Source: an uncultured Bacteroidota bacterium (GTDB lineage Bacteria > Bacteroidota > Bacteroidia > Flavobacteriales > Flavobacteriaceae). Taken from it: a DNA stretch of 64,000 bases. Under the pieces are notes generated by a model. It searched no databases and was not told the DNA's origin. It was given only the letters and a program-made list of their open reading frames with translations. How positions within the stretch are numbered: position 1 is the stretch's first letter; the number at the start of each line of letters is the position of its first letter. Below, piece by piece: positions 10,469 to 19,453 of the stretch. A program made the translations under genes and the position numbers. The DNA is taken from positions 1-64,000 of the forward strand of contig CACNIG010000003.1 in NCBI GenBank assembly GCA_902620455.1, read 5' to 3'.

Positions 10469-13400
10469 TTAATTATTATTAGCAATAATTTTTGACAATA
10501 AACTCCTAAATGTCTGGAAGTCTACTTGATAAGATAAACCAATTCCTTGGGTATACCCTAACTCATCTCCAATGTATCTAAATTCATTTTCTCTATTGAA
10601 AACTTTAGCTCTTAATGTTCCATCTTCATTTAAAATGAAATCAATCTGAACATCTCCTACTATGAGTGTCTCTTCTATCCCTCCAATTGGAACCCCAATT
10701 TTACCATTAAATAAAATTTTATCACTAATTTTTGTTGATAATGTTACTCCAAATCTATCCTCAGTCTTTATATCAAGTATCTCACTCTTATCGCCCTGAA
10801 GATAATTTAATCCTACCTCTAAAGGTCCCTGATTCCCCCCAAGTATATCACTAAAAACCTCAGAAACTTTTTCATAAATATTATTAGTTACACCTTCTAT
10901 AGAAACACTTACCTCATTTATAAAAATACCCTGAGTCAGTAGTGAGATAGCTTGAAGCTGCCTTACCTCAGGGTCGTTTAATTTATAGTTTATCTCAGAA
11001 GTTACAGTACTACTTGTATTTGGAAAAAATATTTCAAAATCTGGACTATCAGGTTTGGTTAGCTCACCAGTTAATTTTATATCAACATCTGTTGGGATTT
11101 TTTTGTTGAAGTTAGGGTTATCTAGTAGTAGAGCAGGATTTGCACCACCAGGAACCTCATATGTTGCCTGAATATTCATCTGAGCAGCAAGAGGATCTCC
11201 ATCCCAAATAATTGTTCCTCCTTTTTTTAATTCGAATTTTTTATCAATTAAAGCTAAGTTTCTAAAATTATATATTCCCTCACTTGCTACAAAATCTCCA
11301 TATATGTTAAACTTCCCATCTGAGTCAATCTCCATTAAAAGGTCGCCATCACCTTTTCCACTAATATAACTTCCAGTCTCTTGATCAATTGTAATTTCAA
11401 ATTCTGCACTATTATTAATTTCTAAGTTCATGTTCAAGTCGAGTGTCTTATTAATTTTGTTTAATGTATTATCGTCCCCAGGGATCTCTTCAGAATAAGA
11501 ATTTAAATCTGAGAAAGTAATAAAAGAAAAATCATCAACAAAGTAATTCCTGGACTGGGGAATAGTGATGTTTGTTCCACTTCTAGTTACTCCATTAATA
11601 TCAATAGATACTTGATTAGTTGGTCCACTTATTTTGATATCTCCACCAAAAAATGCATTACCATAGAAATTTTCATCCTCAGTAAATTCTTTGTTTAATA
11701 TATAGAGCCTATCAGATTTAAAGTCCATATCTAAATTCCAGTTTTTAAAATCTTGATGAGTAATTTTACCTTCTAATAATGTAGAAGAAGAATTAGAATC
11801 TGTATTAATAATGACATTATTAAATTCAAAATTCTGATTGTACAGATCTATTTCTGATTCTTCTGATAATAAATATTCAATATTTAAATATGGGATTTTG
11901 AACTTTGACTGATTAAGATATAATTTACCATTATGTTGAATATTATTAGACTTTCCCCATAAGTTTACCTCACCAGTAACTGTGCTTGATATATTAGTCA
12001 TTGTATTTGAGCCAATCTTTTCGATGAATGAGATATCAAAATCCTCAAATATTAAGTCAATATCAATATTTGGATCCTTATTAGCTCCTATTATAGAGCC
12101 TTCACCTTTAATAGAGATTAAATTATTTTTTAGCAGATCAATATTTACGACATATGAATCATAATCAGTATTTCCAAAAACATTAATATTCAACTCTCCA
12201 AGATCATAATTTTTAATTTGAAGACTTGACAATTTAGAATTTAGTTTAAAGGTTCTGTTTTCCATATTCCTTCTAATATTTATTTCTGAATTAAAAATTC
12301 CGGAAATTGGATTTTTGTTAATTTGATATAGATCATTGATTATCAAATCTAAAATCTTGATATCAAAATTCAGATCATCATTATTCTTGTAATACCCATT
12401 TATTTTGAGATTTTCACCAACAGAGGAGTCCAACTTAAACAAACCATCATCAAGTAATATTTGAAAATCAAAATCATTATTTTGATTGATAAGATTAGCA
12501 TTAAGTATTTTGTTTAATTCAGATAAATCTTCAAGTTCAACCTCTTCTTCAAAATTTTTAAAATATAATTTTTTAAGCTTCAAAAAAGAGATAATATTAT
12601 CTGAGTTTGATAGATTAACATTGAGATTTGATTGAGTTGAAAACTCAAATTCACCAGAATCATCTTCTCCATTGTAGTCAATTTTACTAGAGATGTCAAA
12701 TATTTTTCTCGATGTATTACCCGAAAGATTAGAATCAATATTTATATTTTCCGAAGATAATGATATAGTTCCTTCAAGATTATTATTACTTATAAATGAA
12801 TCAGTGATTATATTAAACTCATTATCGTTTTTAATAAAATTTATATTTGAATTAATAAAATTTAATTCTTTAGAAGACCCTCTAATGGTTGAATTAAAAT
12901 CTAAATAATTTATACCAAAAAATTCTAGGATTCGATCATTTTCGTCATGCTTAGATTTTATGTCCAACTGATAATTTAAATTATCTAGCATAGCTGTGCC
13001 ATAAATATTAATATCAGTTTCTATGTTATTAAGCTCATCCAGATTGAAAGTTAAATTTTTATTTTTAATATTTAAATTTCCTGCAAATAAAGGAAGATCG
13101 ATGTTTTCATCAATTTCATAATTCGTTACTATAAATTCTTCATTTACATCTAGACTATTTATTATAGTATTTATTTCTATATCCTCTGACAGAAGATCCA
13201 TTATGTTTATTTCAGCATTTAAATCAAAAAATTTATTTTTTAAAAAAAATCTATCAATGTTAAGCTCCTTATTTGAACCAGAAAATTCAATTTGTCCTGA
13301 ATAAATATTGTCTACAATAAAATTATTTTGATCTATGTTAAATAAAGTTGGGTGTATGTTAAAATTTAAGCTAGCATTACTAATATTTTTAATTTTGAGA

Positions 13401-14035
13401 TCTTCATTAAAATCAATAGTTATATCTCCATTTATAAAGTTATTTTCATTTGCCAAATAAGTACTATTTAGATAAAGCATATCACCTTCAAAGTTTACAA
13501 TCGAATTAAAATTATCTATCTTGATATTACCAAAAACTCCATTAAAACTTTCTATTTCAAAGTTTACACCATTTTGAACTTGACTAATTTCCTTTATAAA
13601 AGAATTATTAATACTTAACTGATTTTGGATCGAGTCGTCTTTTATTATCAGATGAGAATTTGATATTTCTAAATTATCAAAAAAGAAATTTTCAAAAATT
13701 TGTTCTAAATCTGTTACACTGAGGCTTTGATCAATATCTTTGTCACCTTGGTTTAGATAAATTTTTAAACCCTCTATTTTTAAAGAACTATAATATTGAT
13801 TGTTTGATATTAAAGGGATATATTTTGTACTTAATGATTCTAAATTGAATATTGTATCAGAGTTCTTATTAGATAACAAGACATTAGAGATTATAAGCTC
13901 ACCTTTTAAATTATACCTAGAATCAGAGATTTCAATATTATTATCAGTATTAGAGTTTACATATGATATAATATTACCTCTAATATAATCTTGAAACGAG
14001 TTGGTGTTAACAATAAAGAAAAATGTGATAAACAC
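10469..14035 (-). CDS. tamB: TamB-like translocation/assembly module protein
   Basis: A very large (1188 residues or more) periplasm-spanning AsmA/TamB-type protein. An N-terminal anchor is followed by hundreds of residues of alternating beta strands rich in Asn, Ile, Asp and Ser, then the C-terminal TamB/DUF490 domain (from about residue 830), with GDFVASEGIYNFRNLALIDK and the terminal YQVDFQTFRSLLSKI. These proteins bridge inner and outer membranes and move lipids or assist outer-membrane protein assembly. The first ordinary start codon (GTG, 14035) cuts the anchor in half. The frame stays open to 14098 and a basic plus hydrophobic N-terminus appears if translation starts at ATT 14086, so the true start is probably upstream. 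Confidence 0.85.
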   Translation of the reverse strand: MFITFFFIVNTNSFQDYIRGNIISYVNSNTDNNIEISDSRYNLKGELIISNVLLSNKNSDTIFNLESLSTKYIPLISNNQYYSSLKIEGLKIYLNQGDKDIDQSLSVTDLEQIFENFFFDNLEISNSHLIIKDDSIQNQLSINNSFIKEISQVQNGVNFEIESFNGVFGNIKIDNFNSIVNFEGDMLYLNSTYLANENNFINGDITIDFNEDLKIKNISNASLNFNIHPTLFNIDQNNFIVDNIYSGQIEFSGSNKELNIDRFFLKNKFFDLNAEINIMDLLSEDIEINTIINSLDVNEEFIVTNYEIDENIDLPLFAGNLNIKNKNLTFNLDELNNIETDINIYGTAMLDNLNYQLDIKSKHDENDRILEFFGINYLDFNSTIRGSSKELNFINSNINFIKNDNEFNIITDSFISNNNLEGTISLSSENINIDSNLSGNTSRKIFDISSKIDYNGEDDSGEFEFSTQSNLNVNLSNSDNIISFLKLKKLYFKNFEEEVELEDLSELNKILNANLINQNNDFDFQILLDDGLFKLDSSVGENLKINGYYKNNDDLNFDIKILDLIINDLYQINKNPISGIFNSEINIRRNMENRTFKLNSKLSSLQIKNYDLGELNINVFGNTDYDSYVVNIDLLKNNLISIKGEGSIIGANKDPNIDIDLIFEDFDISFIEKIGSNTMTNISSTVTGEVNLWGKSNNIQHNGKLYLNQSKFKIPYLNIEYLLSEESEIDLYNQNFEFNNVIINTDSNSSSTLLEGKITHQDFKNWNLDMDFKSDRLYILNKEFTEDENFYGNAFFGGDIKISGPTNQVSIDINGVTRSGTNITIPQSRNYFVDDFSFITFSDLNSYSEEIPGDDNTLNKINKTLDLNMNLEINNSAEFEITIDQETGSYISGKGDGDLLMEIDSDGKFNIYGDFVASEGIYNFRNLALIDKKFELKKGGTIIWDGDPLAAQMNIQATYEVPGGANPALLLDNPNFNKKIPTDVDIKLTGELTKPDSPDFEIFFPNTSSTVTSEINYKLNDPEVRQLQAISLLTQGIFINEVSVSIEGVTNNIYEKVSEVFSDILGGNQGPLEVGLNYLQGDKSEILDIKTEDRFGVTLSTKISDKILFNGKIGVPIGGIEETLIVGDVQIDFILNEDGTLRAKVFNRENEFRYIGDELGYTQGIGLSYQVDFQTFRSLLSKIIANNN

Positions 14036-14099
14036 AAAGAGAATAAACCCTATTACAATTAAAAATATTTTTTTTAAATTCTTAATGATATTTCTTGTT

Positions 14100-14107
14100 T
14101 AAATTTG
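14100..14107 (+). promoter_or_regulatory. -7 promoter element of tsaD
   Basis: TAAATTTG matches TAnnTTTG and ends 16 bases before the tsaD ATG. A mirror-image element for tamB starts 5 bases further on, so the two form a compact divergent promoter. No clear -33 box is seen. Confidence 0.5.
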
Positions 14108-14112
14108 TTATA

Positions 14113-14120
14113 CAAAGATA
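14113..14120 (-). promoter_or_regulatory. -7 promoter element of the tamB-like gene
   Basis: Read on the minus strand this is TATCTTTG (TAnnTTTG). It leaves room for a transcript that includes the ATT codon at 14086, which supports a tamB start upstream of the GTG at 14035. Confidence 0.5.
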
Positions 14121-14123
14121 GTA

Positions 14124-15143
14124 ATGTCAAATAAAGATATCTACATACTTGGTATTGAATCCTCATGTGATGACACTTCAGCAGCAATTTTAAAAAATGA
14201 TAAGGTATTATCAAATGTAATCGCTAATCAAGATATCCATAAAAATTACGGAGGTGTGGTCCCAGAGTTAGCCTCTCGTGCTCACTTGTCAAATATAATT
14301 CCTACTGTTGAATCTGCAATTAAAGAGGCTAAAATTTCATTGGATCAACTTTCAGCAATTTCTTTTACCAAAGGACCAGGATTGATGGGGTCATTAATTG
14401 TAGGAACTGAATTCTCAAAAGCACTTGGTATATCCTTAAAAATACCAGTTATAGAAGTAAACCATATGCAGGCTCATATATTAGTTCATTTTATAAATAA
14501 TGGAAGTATTAAGCCTTCTTTCCCATTTCTTGGAGTTACCATTTCGGGTGGTCATACTCAATTTATTCTTGTTAAAAATTATTTTGAAATGGAAATTTTA
14601 GGAGAAACTCTTGATGATGCAATTGGAGAAGCCTTTGATAAATGCGGAAAAAAATTGGGACTTGGATATCCAGCTGGACCATTAATAGATAAACTTGCCA
14701 AAAAAGGTGATGAAGATAAATTTAAATTTCCGTTACCAAAAGTTAAAGGTGGAAATATTAGTTACTCTGGAACTAAAACTGCATTCATTAATTTCCTTCA
14801 TAAAAATAAAACCAAAAATATTGAATTTATCAATCAGAACATTAATGATATTTGTGCATCAATTCAAAAGAATTTAATTGATAACTTAATGAATAAAGTT
14901 CATCTACTTTCTCTCGAAAATAATATAGACACAATAGTTTTTGGCGGTGGTGTTTCTGCTAATAGTTATCTGAAAAGGAGACTGGAAAAATATTCAAACG
15001 ATAATGACTTGAAAATATTTATTCCTGAAATTCAATTTTCTACAGATAATGCTGCAATGATTGGAATTGTTGGATATTTAAAGTATAAAGACTCACTGAA
15101 GTCAAATCTAAAATCAACCCCCTCGCCTAGACTTTCATTCTAA
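14124..15143 (+). CDS. tsaD: tRNA N6-threonylcarbamoyladenosine transferase TsaD
   Basis: A 339-residue Kae1/Qri7/TsaD protein that moves threonylcarbamoyl onto A37 of tRNAs reading ANN codons. It begins with ILGIESSCDDTSAAIL. The metal-binding pair is in VNHMQAHIL (His114 and His118), GVTISGGHTQ and the TsaD block FDKCGKKLGLGYPAGP follow, and the late Asp is in FSTDNAAMIG. Length is normal. The stop overlaps the rsmE start by one base (TAATG). The partner genes tsaB, tsaC and tsaE are not in the window. Confidence 0.96.
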   Translation: MSNKDIYILGIESSCDDTSAAILKNDKVLSNVIANQDIHKNYGGVVPELASRAHLSNIIPTVESAIKEAKISLDQLSAISFTKGPGLMGSLIVGTEFSKALGISLKIPVIEVNHMQAHILVHFINNGSIKPSFPFLGVTISGGHTQFILVKNYFEMEILGETLDDAIGEAFDKCGKKLGLGYPAGPLIDKLAKKGDEDKFKFPLPKVKGGNISYSGTKTAFINFLHKNKTKNIEFINQNINDICASIQKNLIDNLMNKVHLLSLENNIDTIVFGGGVSANSYLKRRLEKYSNDNDLKIFIPEIQFSTDNAAMIGIVGYLKYKDSLKSNLKSTPSPRLSF

Positions 15144-15832
15144 TGGATTTATTTTATTCAAATTATAAAGCAAATGACAAATATGTGGTTATGAACGAGA
15201 TAGACAGCAAACATATTATTAGATCATTTCGAAAGAATATTGGTGATAGCATTATGATAACTAATGGATTTGGTTATTTATGCAATGCGGAAATAGTCGA
15301 AATAGGAAAGAAAATAAAAGTTAAAATTAATAGTATTGAAAAATTTAAGTCATCTTCTAATTCTATTCACATCGCATTATCCCCTTTAAAAAATGCATCC
15401 AGGTTTGAATGGTTTGTAGAAAAGTCAACAGAACTTGGAATTAGCCAAATTACACCATTAGTATGTGAATATTCAGAAAAAAAGAAAGTCAACATGGATA
15501 GATTAGAGAGGATTTTAATAAGTTCCTTAAAACAATCTAATCAATTTTTCAAACCAATTATTAATTCAATTAAAACTTTCGAAGATTTTATAAGAGATAA
15601 TGAAGATGAATTATTAATGGCTAATTTAAAAACATCTAATAAAATTAAAAGAGAGTTATTTACTCAGAATAATATTTGCCTTATGATTGGGCCTGAAGGT
15701 GGGTTTTCTGATTCAGAAATTAAACTTGCAAAAAAAAAGAATATTAAAGAGATAACACTCGGTAATAGCAGATTAAGATCTGAGACTGCTGCAATCTTCG
15801 GATTATCTGTAATAAAGTCATTGATTAGTTAA
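15143..15832 (+). CDS. rsmE: 16S rRNA (uracil-1498-N3)-methyltransferase RsmE
   Basis: A 229-residue SPOUT methyltransferase that methylates U1498 of 16S rRNA. An N-terminal PUA-like part is followed by the knotted domain with FEWFVEKSTELGISQITPL, the SAM-binding MIGPEGGFSDSEI and the terminal LGNSRLRSETAA. It overlaps tsaD by one base. Its stop codon shares a TTAA tetranucleotide with the stop of the convergent nitronate monooxygenase, so the two genes overlap by 4 bases tail to tail. Confidence 0.94.
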   Translation: MDLFYSNYKANDKYVVMNEIDSKHIIRSFRKNIGDSIMITNGFGYLCNAEIVEIGKKIKVKINSIEKFKSSSNSIHIALSPLKNASRFEWFVEKSTELGISQITPLVCEYSEKKKVNMDRLERILISSLKQSNQFFKPIINSIKTFEDFIRDNEDELLMANLKTSNKIKRELFTQNNICLMIGPEGGFSDSEIKLAKKKNIKEITLGNSRLRSETAAIFGLSVIKSLIS

Positions 15833-16806
15833 TAATCATTTTCACTAAAGTTAAGATTAGCCTTTTGACTTTCAATTGAATCAATAAACTCAGCTTTCAA
15901 TTTGTCAATCAGATCTCTGCATGCTGGATTATCATCAATTGAACTTACTCCATGACCTGCAGACCAAATTGTTTTCCAGGCTTTAGCCTCAGCTTCAGCC
16001 ATATCTTTTCCAAAATCTAATTTTTTAGAATCATTCCAAACTTCCTCAGTTACTCCCATAGCCTCAAGACTGGGTCTTAGAAAATTAGCATGTACTCCTG
16101 ATACAGCTGCTGTATAAACTATGTCCTCTGCTGAGGAATTTATAATCATTTCTTTATATCCATCTTCTGCCATGCTTTCTTTAGTGTTGATAAATCTTGT
16201 ACCCATGTATGCAATATCTGCACCCATTTGAAGTGCAGAAGCAATATCCCTTCCATTTGATATACATCCAGATAAAATAATAGTTTTTTTAAAGAAACTT
16301 TTTATCAATGATATCATAGCCATAGGATTCTTTAAACCTGCATGCCCACCAGCTCCAGCAGTAACTAGAACTAATCCGTCAACATTTGCTTCAGCAGCTT
16401 TTTCTGCATGCCTTTTTTTAATAATATCATGATATACTAATCCACCATAGCTGTGAATTGCATTCACAATGTCAGGAACAGCGCCTAATGATGTTATAAT
16501 TAATGGAACTTTATGCTTAACACAAATATCTAGATCTGCCTTAACTCTAATATTTGAGGGATGAACAATTAAATTTACCCCAAATGGTGCAGGTTTTATT
16601 CCAGTTTCACTCTCAAATTTTGAAAGTTCATCCTTAATCTCAATTACCCACTCTTCAAAACCTTCTGAAGTTCTCTGATTTAAAGCTGGAAAAGTCCCAA
16701 CTATTCCTTTTTTACAACATTCAATTACAAGCTTTGGACCTGAAATTAAAAATAGAGGTGCCGCAATTACAGGCATGTTTAATTTATTATAAAAGTCTTT
16801 ATCCAT
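15829..16806 (-). CDS. Nitronate monooxygenase (2-nitropropane dioxygenase family)
   Basis: A 325-residue FMN-dependent TIM-barrel enzyme. MPVIAAPLFLISGP opens the barrel, the putative catalytic His lies in TAGAGGHAG, and the FMN-phosphate loops are GCISNGRDIASALQMGADIAYMG. Family members oxidise alkyl nitronates such as propionate 3-nitronate; some act as enoyl reductases. I prefer the ATG at 16806 to an upstream start at 16839, because it makes an 8-base overlap (ATGGATAA) with the hotdog gene, a pattern seen four times in this window. It ends the operon that starts with two sulfatases and the FGE-like gene. Confidence 0.88.
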   Translation of the reverse strand: MDKDFYNKLNMPVIAAPLFLISGPKLVIECCKKGIVGTFPALNQRTSEGFEEWVIEIKDELSKFESETGIKPAPFGVNLIVHPSNIRVKADLDICVKHKVPLIITSLGAVPDIVNAIHSYGGLVYHDIIKKRHAEKAAEANVDGLVLVTAGAGGHAGLKNPMAMISLIKSFFKKTIILSGCISNGRDIASALQMGADIAYMGTRFINTKESMAEDGYKEMIINSSAEDIVYTAAVSGVHANFLRPSLEAMGVTEEVWNDSKKLDFGKDMAEAEAKAWKTIWSAGHGVSSIDDNPACRDLIDKLKAEFIDSIESQKANLNFSENDY

Positions 16807-17257
16807 TTTTTCTTTTTTTACAAGACCATTCAAATTCAAATTCAGAGACTAAATCTCCTTCCTCATCATGACCTTTAGCTTTAAGCCACGCTTTAGAGGT
16901 AATATCATTAATGGTCGAATTTATTAATTGTTTAGCTATTTCTCCTTCACTACAAGTAAAAGTTATTTTTCCTACTGCTTTTTTATGAAATATAGATTTG
17001 TTACTCACAAGAAGCATTGAGATGTTAGCATTGGAATCTTGAATAGATTTAGTAAGTAGCATACCTGTAGTTAATTCAGCTGCCATCCCCTGAACAGCCC
17101 AGAACATAGACCTGTAAGGATTTTGATTTATCCATTTAAACTTTACTTTAACTTCACATTTATTTTCATTAATTAAAGTAAGTCTGACTCCAGATAACCA
17201 GGCAGCAGGAAGATTTAAAAGCATCCATCTATTAATTTTACTTGGTATATATTTCAT
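16799..17257 (-). CDS. Hotdog-fold protein, DUF4442 type
   Basis: A 152-residue protein resembling PaaI-like hotdog thioesterases of the DUF4442 group. Visible pieces are a long helix with NPYRSMFWAVQGMAAELTTG, where a thioesterase active site would lie, and beta strands such as CEVKVKFKWINQ and GKITFTCSEG. No clear catalytic Asp or Glu of the usual PaaI motif is obvious, so enzymatic activity is uncertain. It starts directly after the FGE-like gene stop and overlaps the nitronate monooxygenase by 8 bases, so it is co-translated with both. Acyl-CoA thioesterase is the best guess. Confidence 0.68.
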   Translation of the reverse strand: MKYIPSKINRWMLLNLPAAWLSGVRLTLINENKCEVKVKFKWINQNPYRSMFWAVQGMAAELTTGMLLTKSIQDSNANISMLLVSNKSIFHKKAVGKITFTCSEGEIAKQLINSTINDITSKAWLKAKGHDEEGDLVSEFEFEWSCKKRKNG

Positions 17258-17833
17258 TTATTCTGTTAAAATACTAAATCCAATATGAATATTACCAGTT
17301 TCTTTATCAACATATAATTCTCTATCCTCTTGAGTTCCATGACAAGTATCTATTGAACAAAAAATTGATCCGCCTGCTAACCTTACTTGATCTGTGTTAT
17401 CAGGTTCTGTAATATCCCATACATTTCCAACAATATTAACAGATTTGACATCAGAAATTGGATAAAGATTATCTGAGACAATTAGCCTATCATCTGAAGC
17501 TACAAATTTCCAATATTCTTCATAAGTGGGAAGTCGAACACCAGCCCATTTACAATATTCTAATGCATCTTTGTAACTCACTTGTGTTACGGGCAGACTG
17601 TCAATTGATTTATTAATACCATCTGGTTTTGTCCAATTTGCTCCATTTACAATTTTATAGTCATAAACATTTTCTTGAACAAAGGACCAACCATACTCTT
17701 CTGCACTAGTTATGTACCCAGTAGCATCAATAAAATCTTTAAATTCTTTTACTGATACAGTCTTAATATTGTAATCTTTTGGTGATGAGCATGAAACTAA
17801 TATCGTTATTAATAATAAGTATATTTTTTTCAT
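17258..17833 (-). CDS. Short lipoprotein FGE-like sulfatase-modifying factor
   Basis: A 191-residue lipoprotein: signal peptide with lipobox LVSC, Cys15 being the lipid site. The rest is a shortened formylglycine-generating-enzyme domain. FKDFIDATGYITSAEEYGWS matches the family start, VSYKDALEYCKWAGVRLPTYE the central core, and VGNVWDITE the GNVWEW block. The terminal AGGSIFCSIDTC keeps the two active-site cysteines (Cys159, Cys164) with the usual four-residue spacing. FGE uses copper and oxygen to turn the sulfatase cysteine into formylglycine. Usual length is near 300 residues, so roughly 100 are missing. It lies one base after a cysteine-type sulfatase, with four more nearby. Likely a periplasmic activator; activity unproven. 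Confidence 0.82.
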   Translation of the reverse strand: MKKIYLLLITILVSCSSPKDYNIKTVSVKEFKDFIDATGYITSAEEYGWSFVQENVYDYKIVNGANWTKPDGINKSIDSLPVTQVSYKDALEYCKWAGVRLPTYEEYWKFVASDDRLIVSDNLYPISDVKSVNIVGNVWDITEPDNTDQVRLAGGSIFCSIDTCHGTQEDRELYVDKETGNIHIGFSILTE

Positions 17834-17834
17834 A

Positions 17835-19451
17835 CTAATTATATAAAAAACTTTTATCTAATTCCTCCGAGTCTTTATACTTAATCCTTAATTCTTTTAA
17901 TTCTTCTGTTAGCTTTACAACTACATCTGCATAATTTGGATCATTGTAAACGTTATTCATCTCATTTGGATCATTTTTACGATCATATAATTCCCACTCA
18001 TCGACATCAAAATAAAAGTGAACAAGTTTATAATCTTTATTTACTATTCCATAGTGTCTCTTTGCCATATGCACTGATGGATACTCATAATAGTGATAAT
18101 AAACTGATTCTCTATTCCATTTATCAGAATTTCCTTTTAATAATGGTATAAGACTTTCGCCTTGCATATCTTTTGGCGCATCAATCATTGCAGCTTCTAG
18201 GAAGGTCTGAGCAAAGTCAAGATTTTGAACCATCTCTTCATTTGTTGTTCCAGGTTTAATTTGATTAGGCCATTTAATCATTAGTGGAGTTTTGAATGAC
18301 TCATCATAAATAAACCTCTTATCAAACCATCCATGTTCACCAAGATAGAACCCTTGATCTGAAGTGTAAACAACTATAGTATTCTTGTCAAGCCCTGACT
18401 TTTCTAGATAGTCTAAAACTCTACCGACATTATCATCTACAGATGAAATCGTCGCCAAATAGTCCTGCATATATCTTTGAAACTTCCATTGCATCTTCTG
18501 CTTAGTATTCATTTTAGGCCAATTAGTCTCAAAATCTTGGCTTATTTTATTTAAAATAACATCGTATTTTTTCTTTTGTTCATCATTAGCTCTGTTATAT
18601 CTATCATTGAATGAATTCGAGCTAGGTTCAAAAAAAGTTCCATCACCTCTAGCATAAACAATCTTTGGCTCTACATTTTTCATTTTTTCAAATACAGAGG
18701 GTCTTACCTTACTATCTTGCATATACTGCATGTGAGTAAGAAGATTCATCTCAGCAGTTTTTGCAGCGGTACCTCTATTAGAGTAATCATCAAAAAGAGT
18801 CTCTGGTTCAGGAAACTTTTTATTATAAAATTCAGCAAACTTTTCTGGGCTTGGCCACCAAGCTCTGTGAGGTGCTTTATGAAGATAAAATGTTAAGAAG
18901 GGCTTATCCTTATCTCTTTTATTTTTAAACCAGTCTAATGTTAAGTCAGTAATGACGTCTGTTACATACCCGGTTATGATTGTATCCCTATCTTTTCCAA
19001 GAAATTTAGGGTTAATATAATCTCCCTGTCCCGGAAGAATAAGGAAGTCATCTATACCCTTGGGATTATTGCCAAAATGTAGTTTGCCAAACATAGCTGT
19101 TTGATATCCAGCTGTTTTAAATAATTGAGGAAAAGTCATTTGAGAATCATCAAATTTTGCGATGTTATCTATTTTACCATTAATATGACTGTGTTTACCC
19201 GTAAGTATGACAGCTCTGGATGGAGCACATATAGAGTTTGTCACCGAGGCATTAGTAAATAACATTCCTTCATCAGCAATTCTGTCAATATTTGGAGTGT
19301 GTATTAATCTATCATCATAAGCACTTATAGCTTGATAAGCATGATCATCAGACATTATAAATAAGATATTAGGTTTAATATTTTCTCCTTTATTACAGCT
19401 AGTTATAAACAATAAAGTTAAAATATGGACTACAAATAATTTTTTAATCAT
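17835..19451 (-). CDS. Lipoprotein sulfatase, S1 family (GlcNAc-6-sulfatase-like)
   Basis: A 538-residue exported lipoprotein (Cys19 after FITS). The active-site signature is SICAPSRAVILTG with Cys75 to be converted to formylglycine. Asp35-Asp36 (MSDDH) bind calcium, and the later metal block reads TSDQGFYLGEHGW. The APHRAWWPSPEKF substrate loop and the FGKLHFG lysine resemble S1_11 N-acetylglucosamine-6-sulfatases, but substrate is not certain. It starts 2 bases after the upstream sulfatase stop and ends one base before the FGE-like start, so activator and client are made together. Confidence 0.9.
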   Translation of the reverse strand: MIKKLFVVHILTLLFITSCNKGENIKPNILFIMSDDHAYQAISAYDDRLIHTPNIDRIADEGMLFTNASVTNSICAPSRAVILTGKHSHINGKIDNIAKFDDSQMTFPQLFKTAGYQTAMFGKLHFGNNPKGIDDFLILPGQGDYINPKFLGKDRDTIITGYVTDVITDLTLDWFKNKRDKDKPFLTFYLHKAPHRAWWPSPEKFAEFYNKKFPEPETLFDDYSNRGTAAKTAEMNLLTHMQYMQDSKVRPSVFEKMKNVEPKIVYARGDGTFFEPSSNSFNDRYNRANDEQKKKYDVILNKISQDFETNWPKMNTKQKMQWKFQRYMQDYLATISSVDDNVGRVLDYLEKSGLDKNTIVVYTSDQGFYLGEHGWFDKRFIYDESFKTPLMIKWPNQIKPGTTNEEMVQNLDFAQTFLEAAMIDAPKDMQGESLIPLLKGNSDKWNRESVYYHYYEYPSVHMAKRHYGIVNKDYKLVHFYFDVDEWELYDRKNDPNEMNNVYNDPNYADVVVKLTEELKELRIKYKDSEELDKSFLYN

Positions 19452-19453
19452 AA

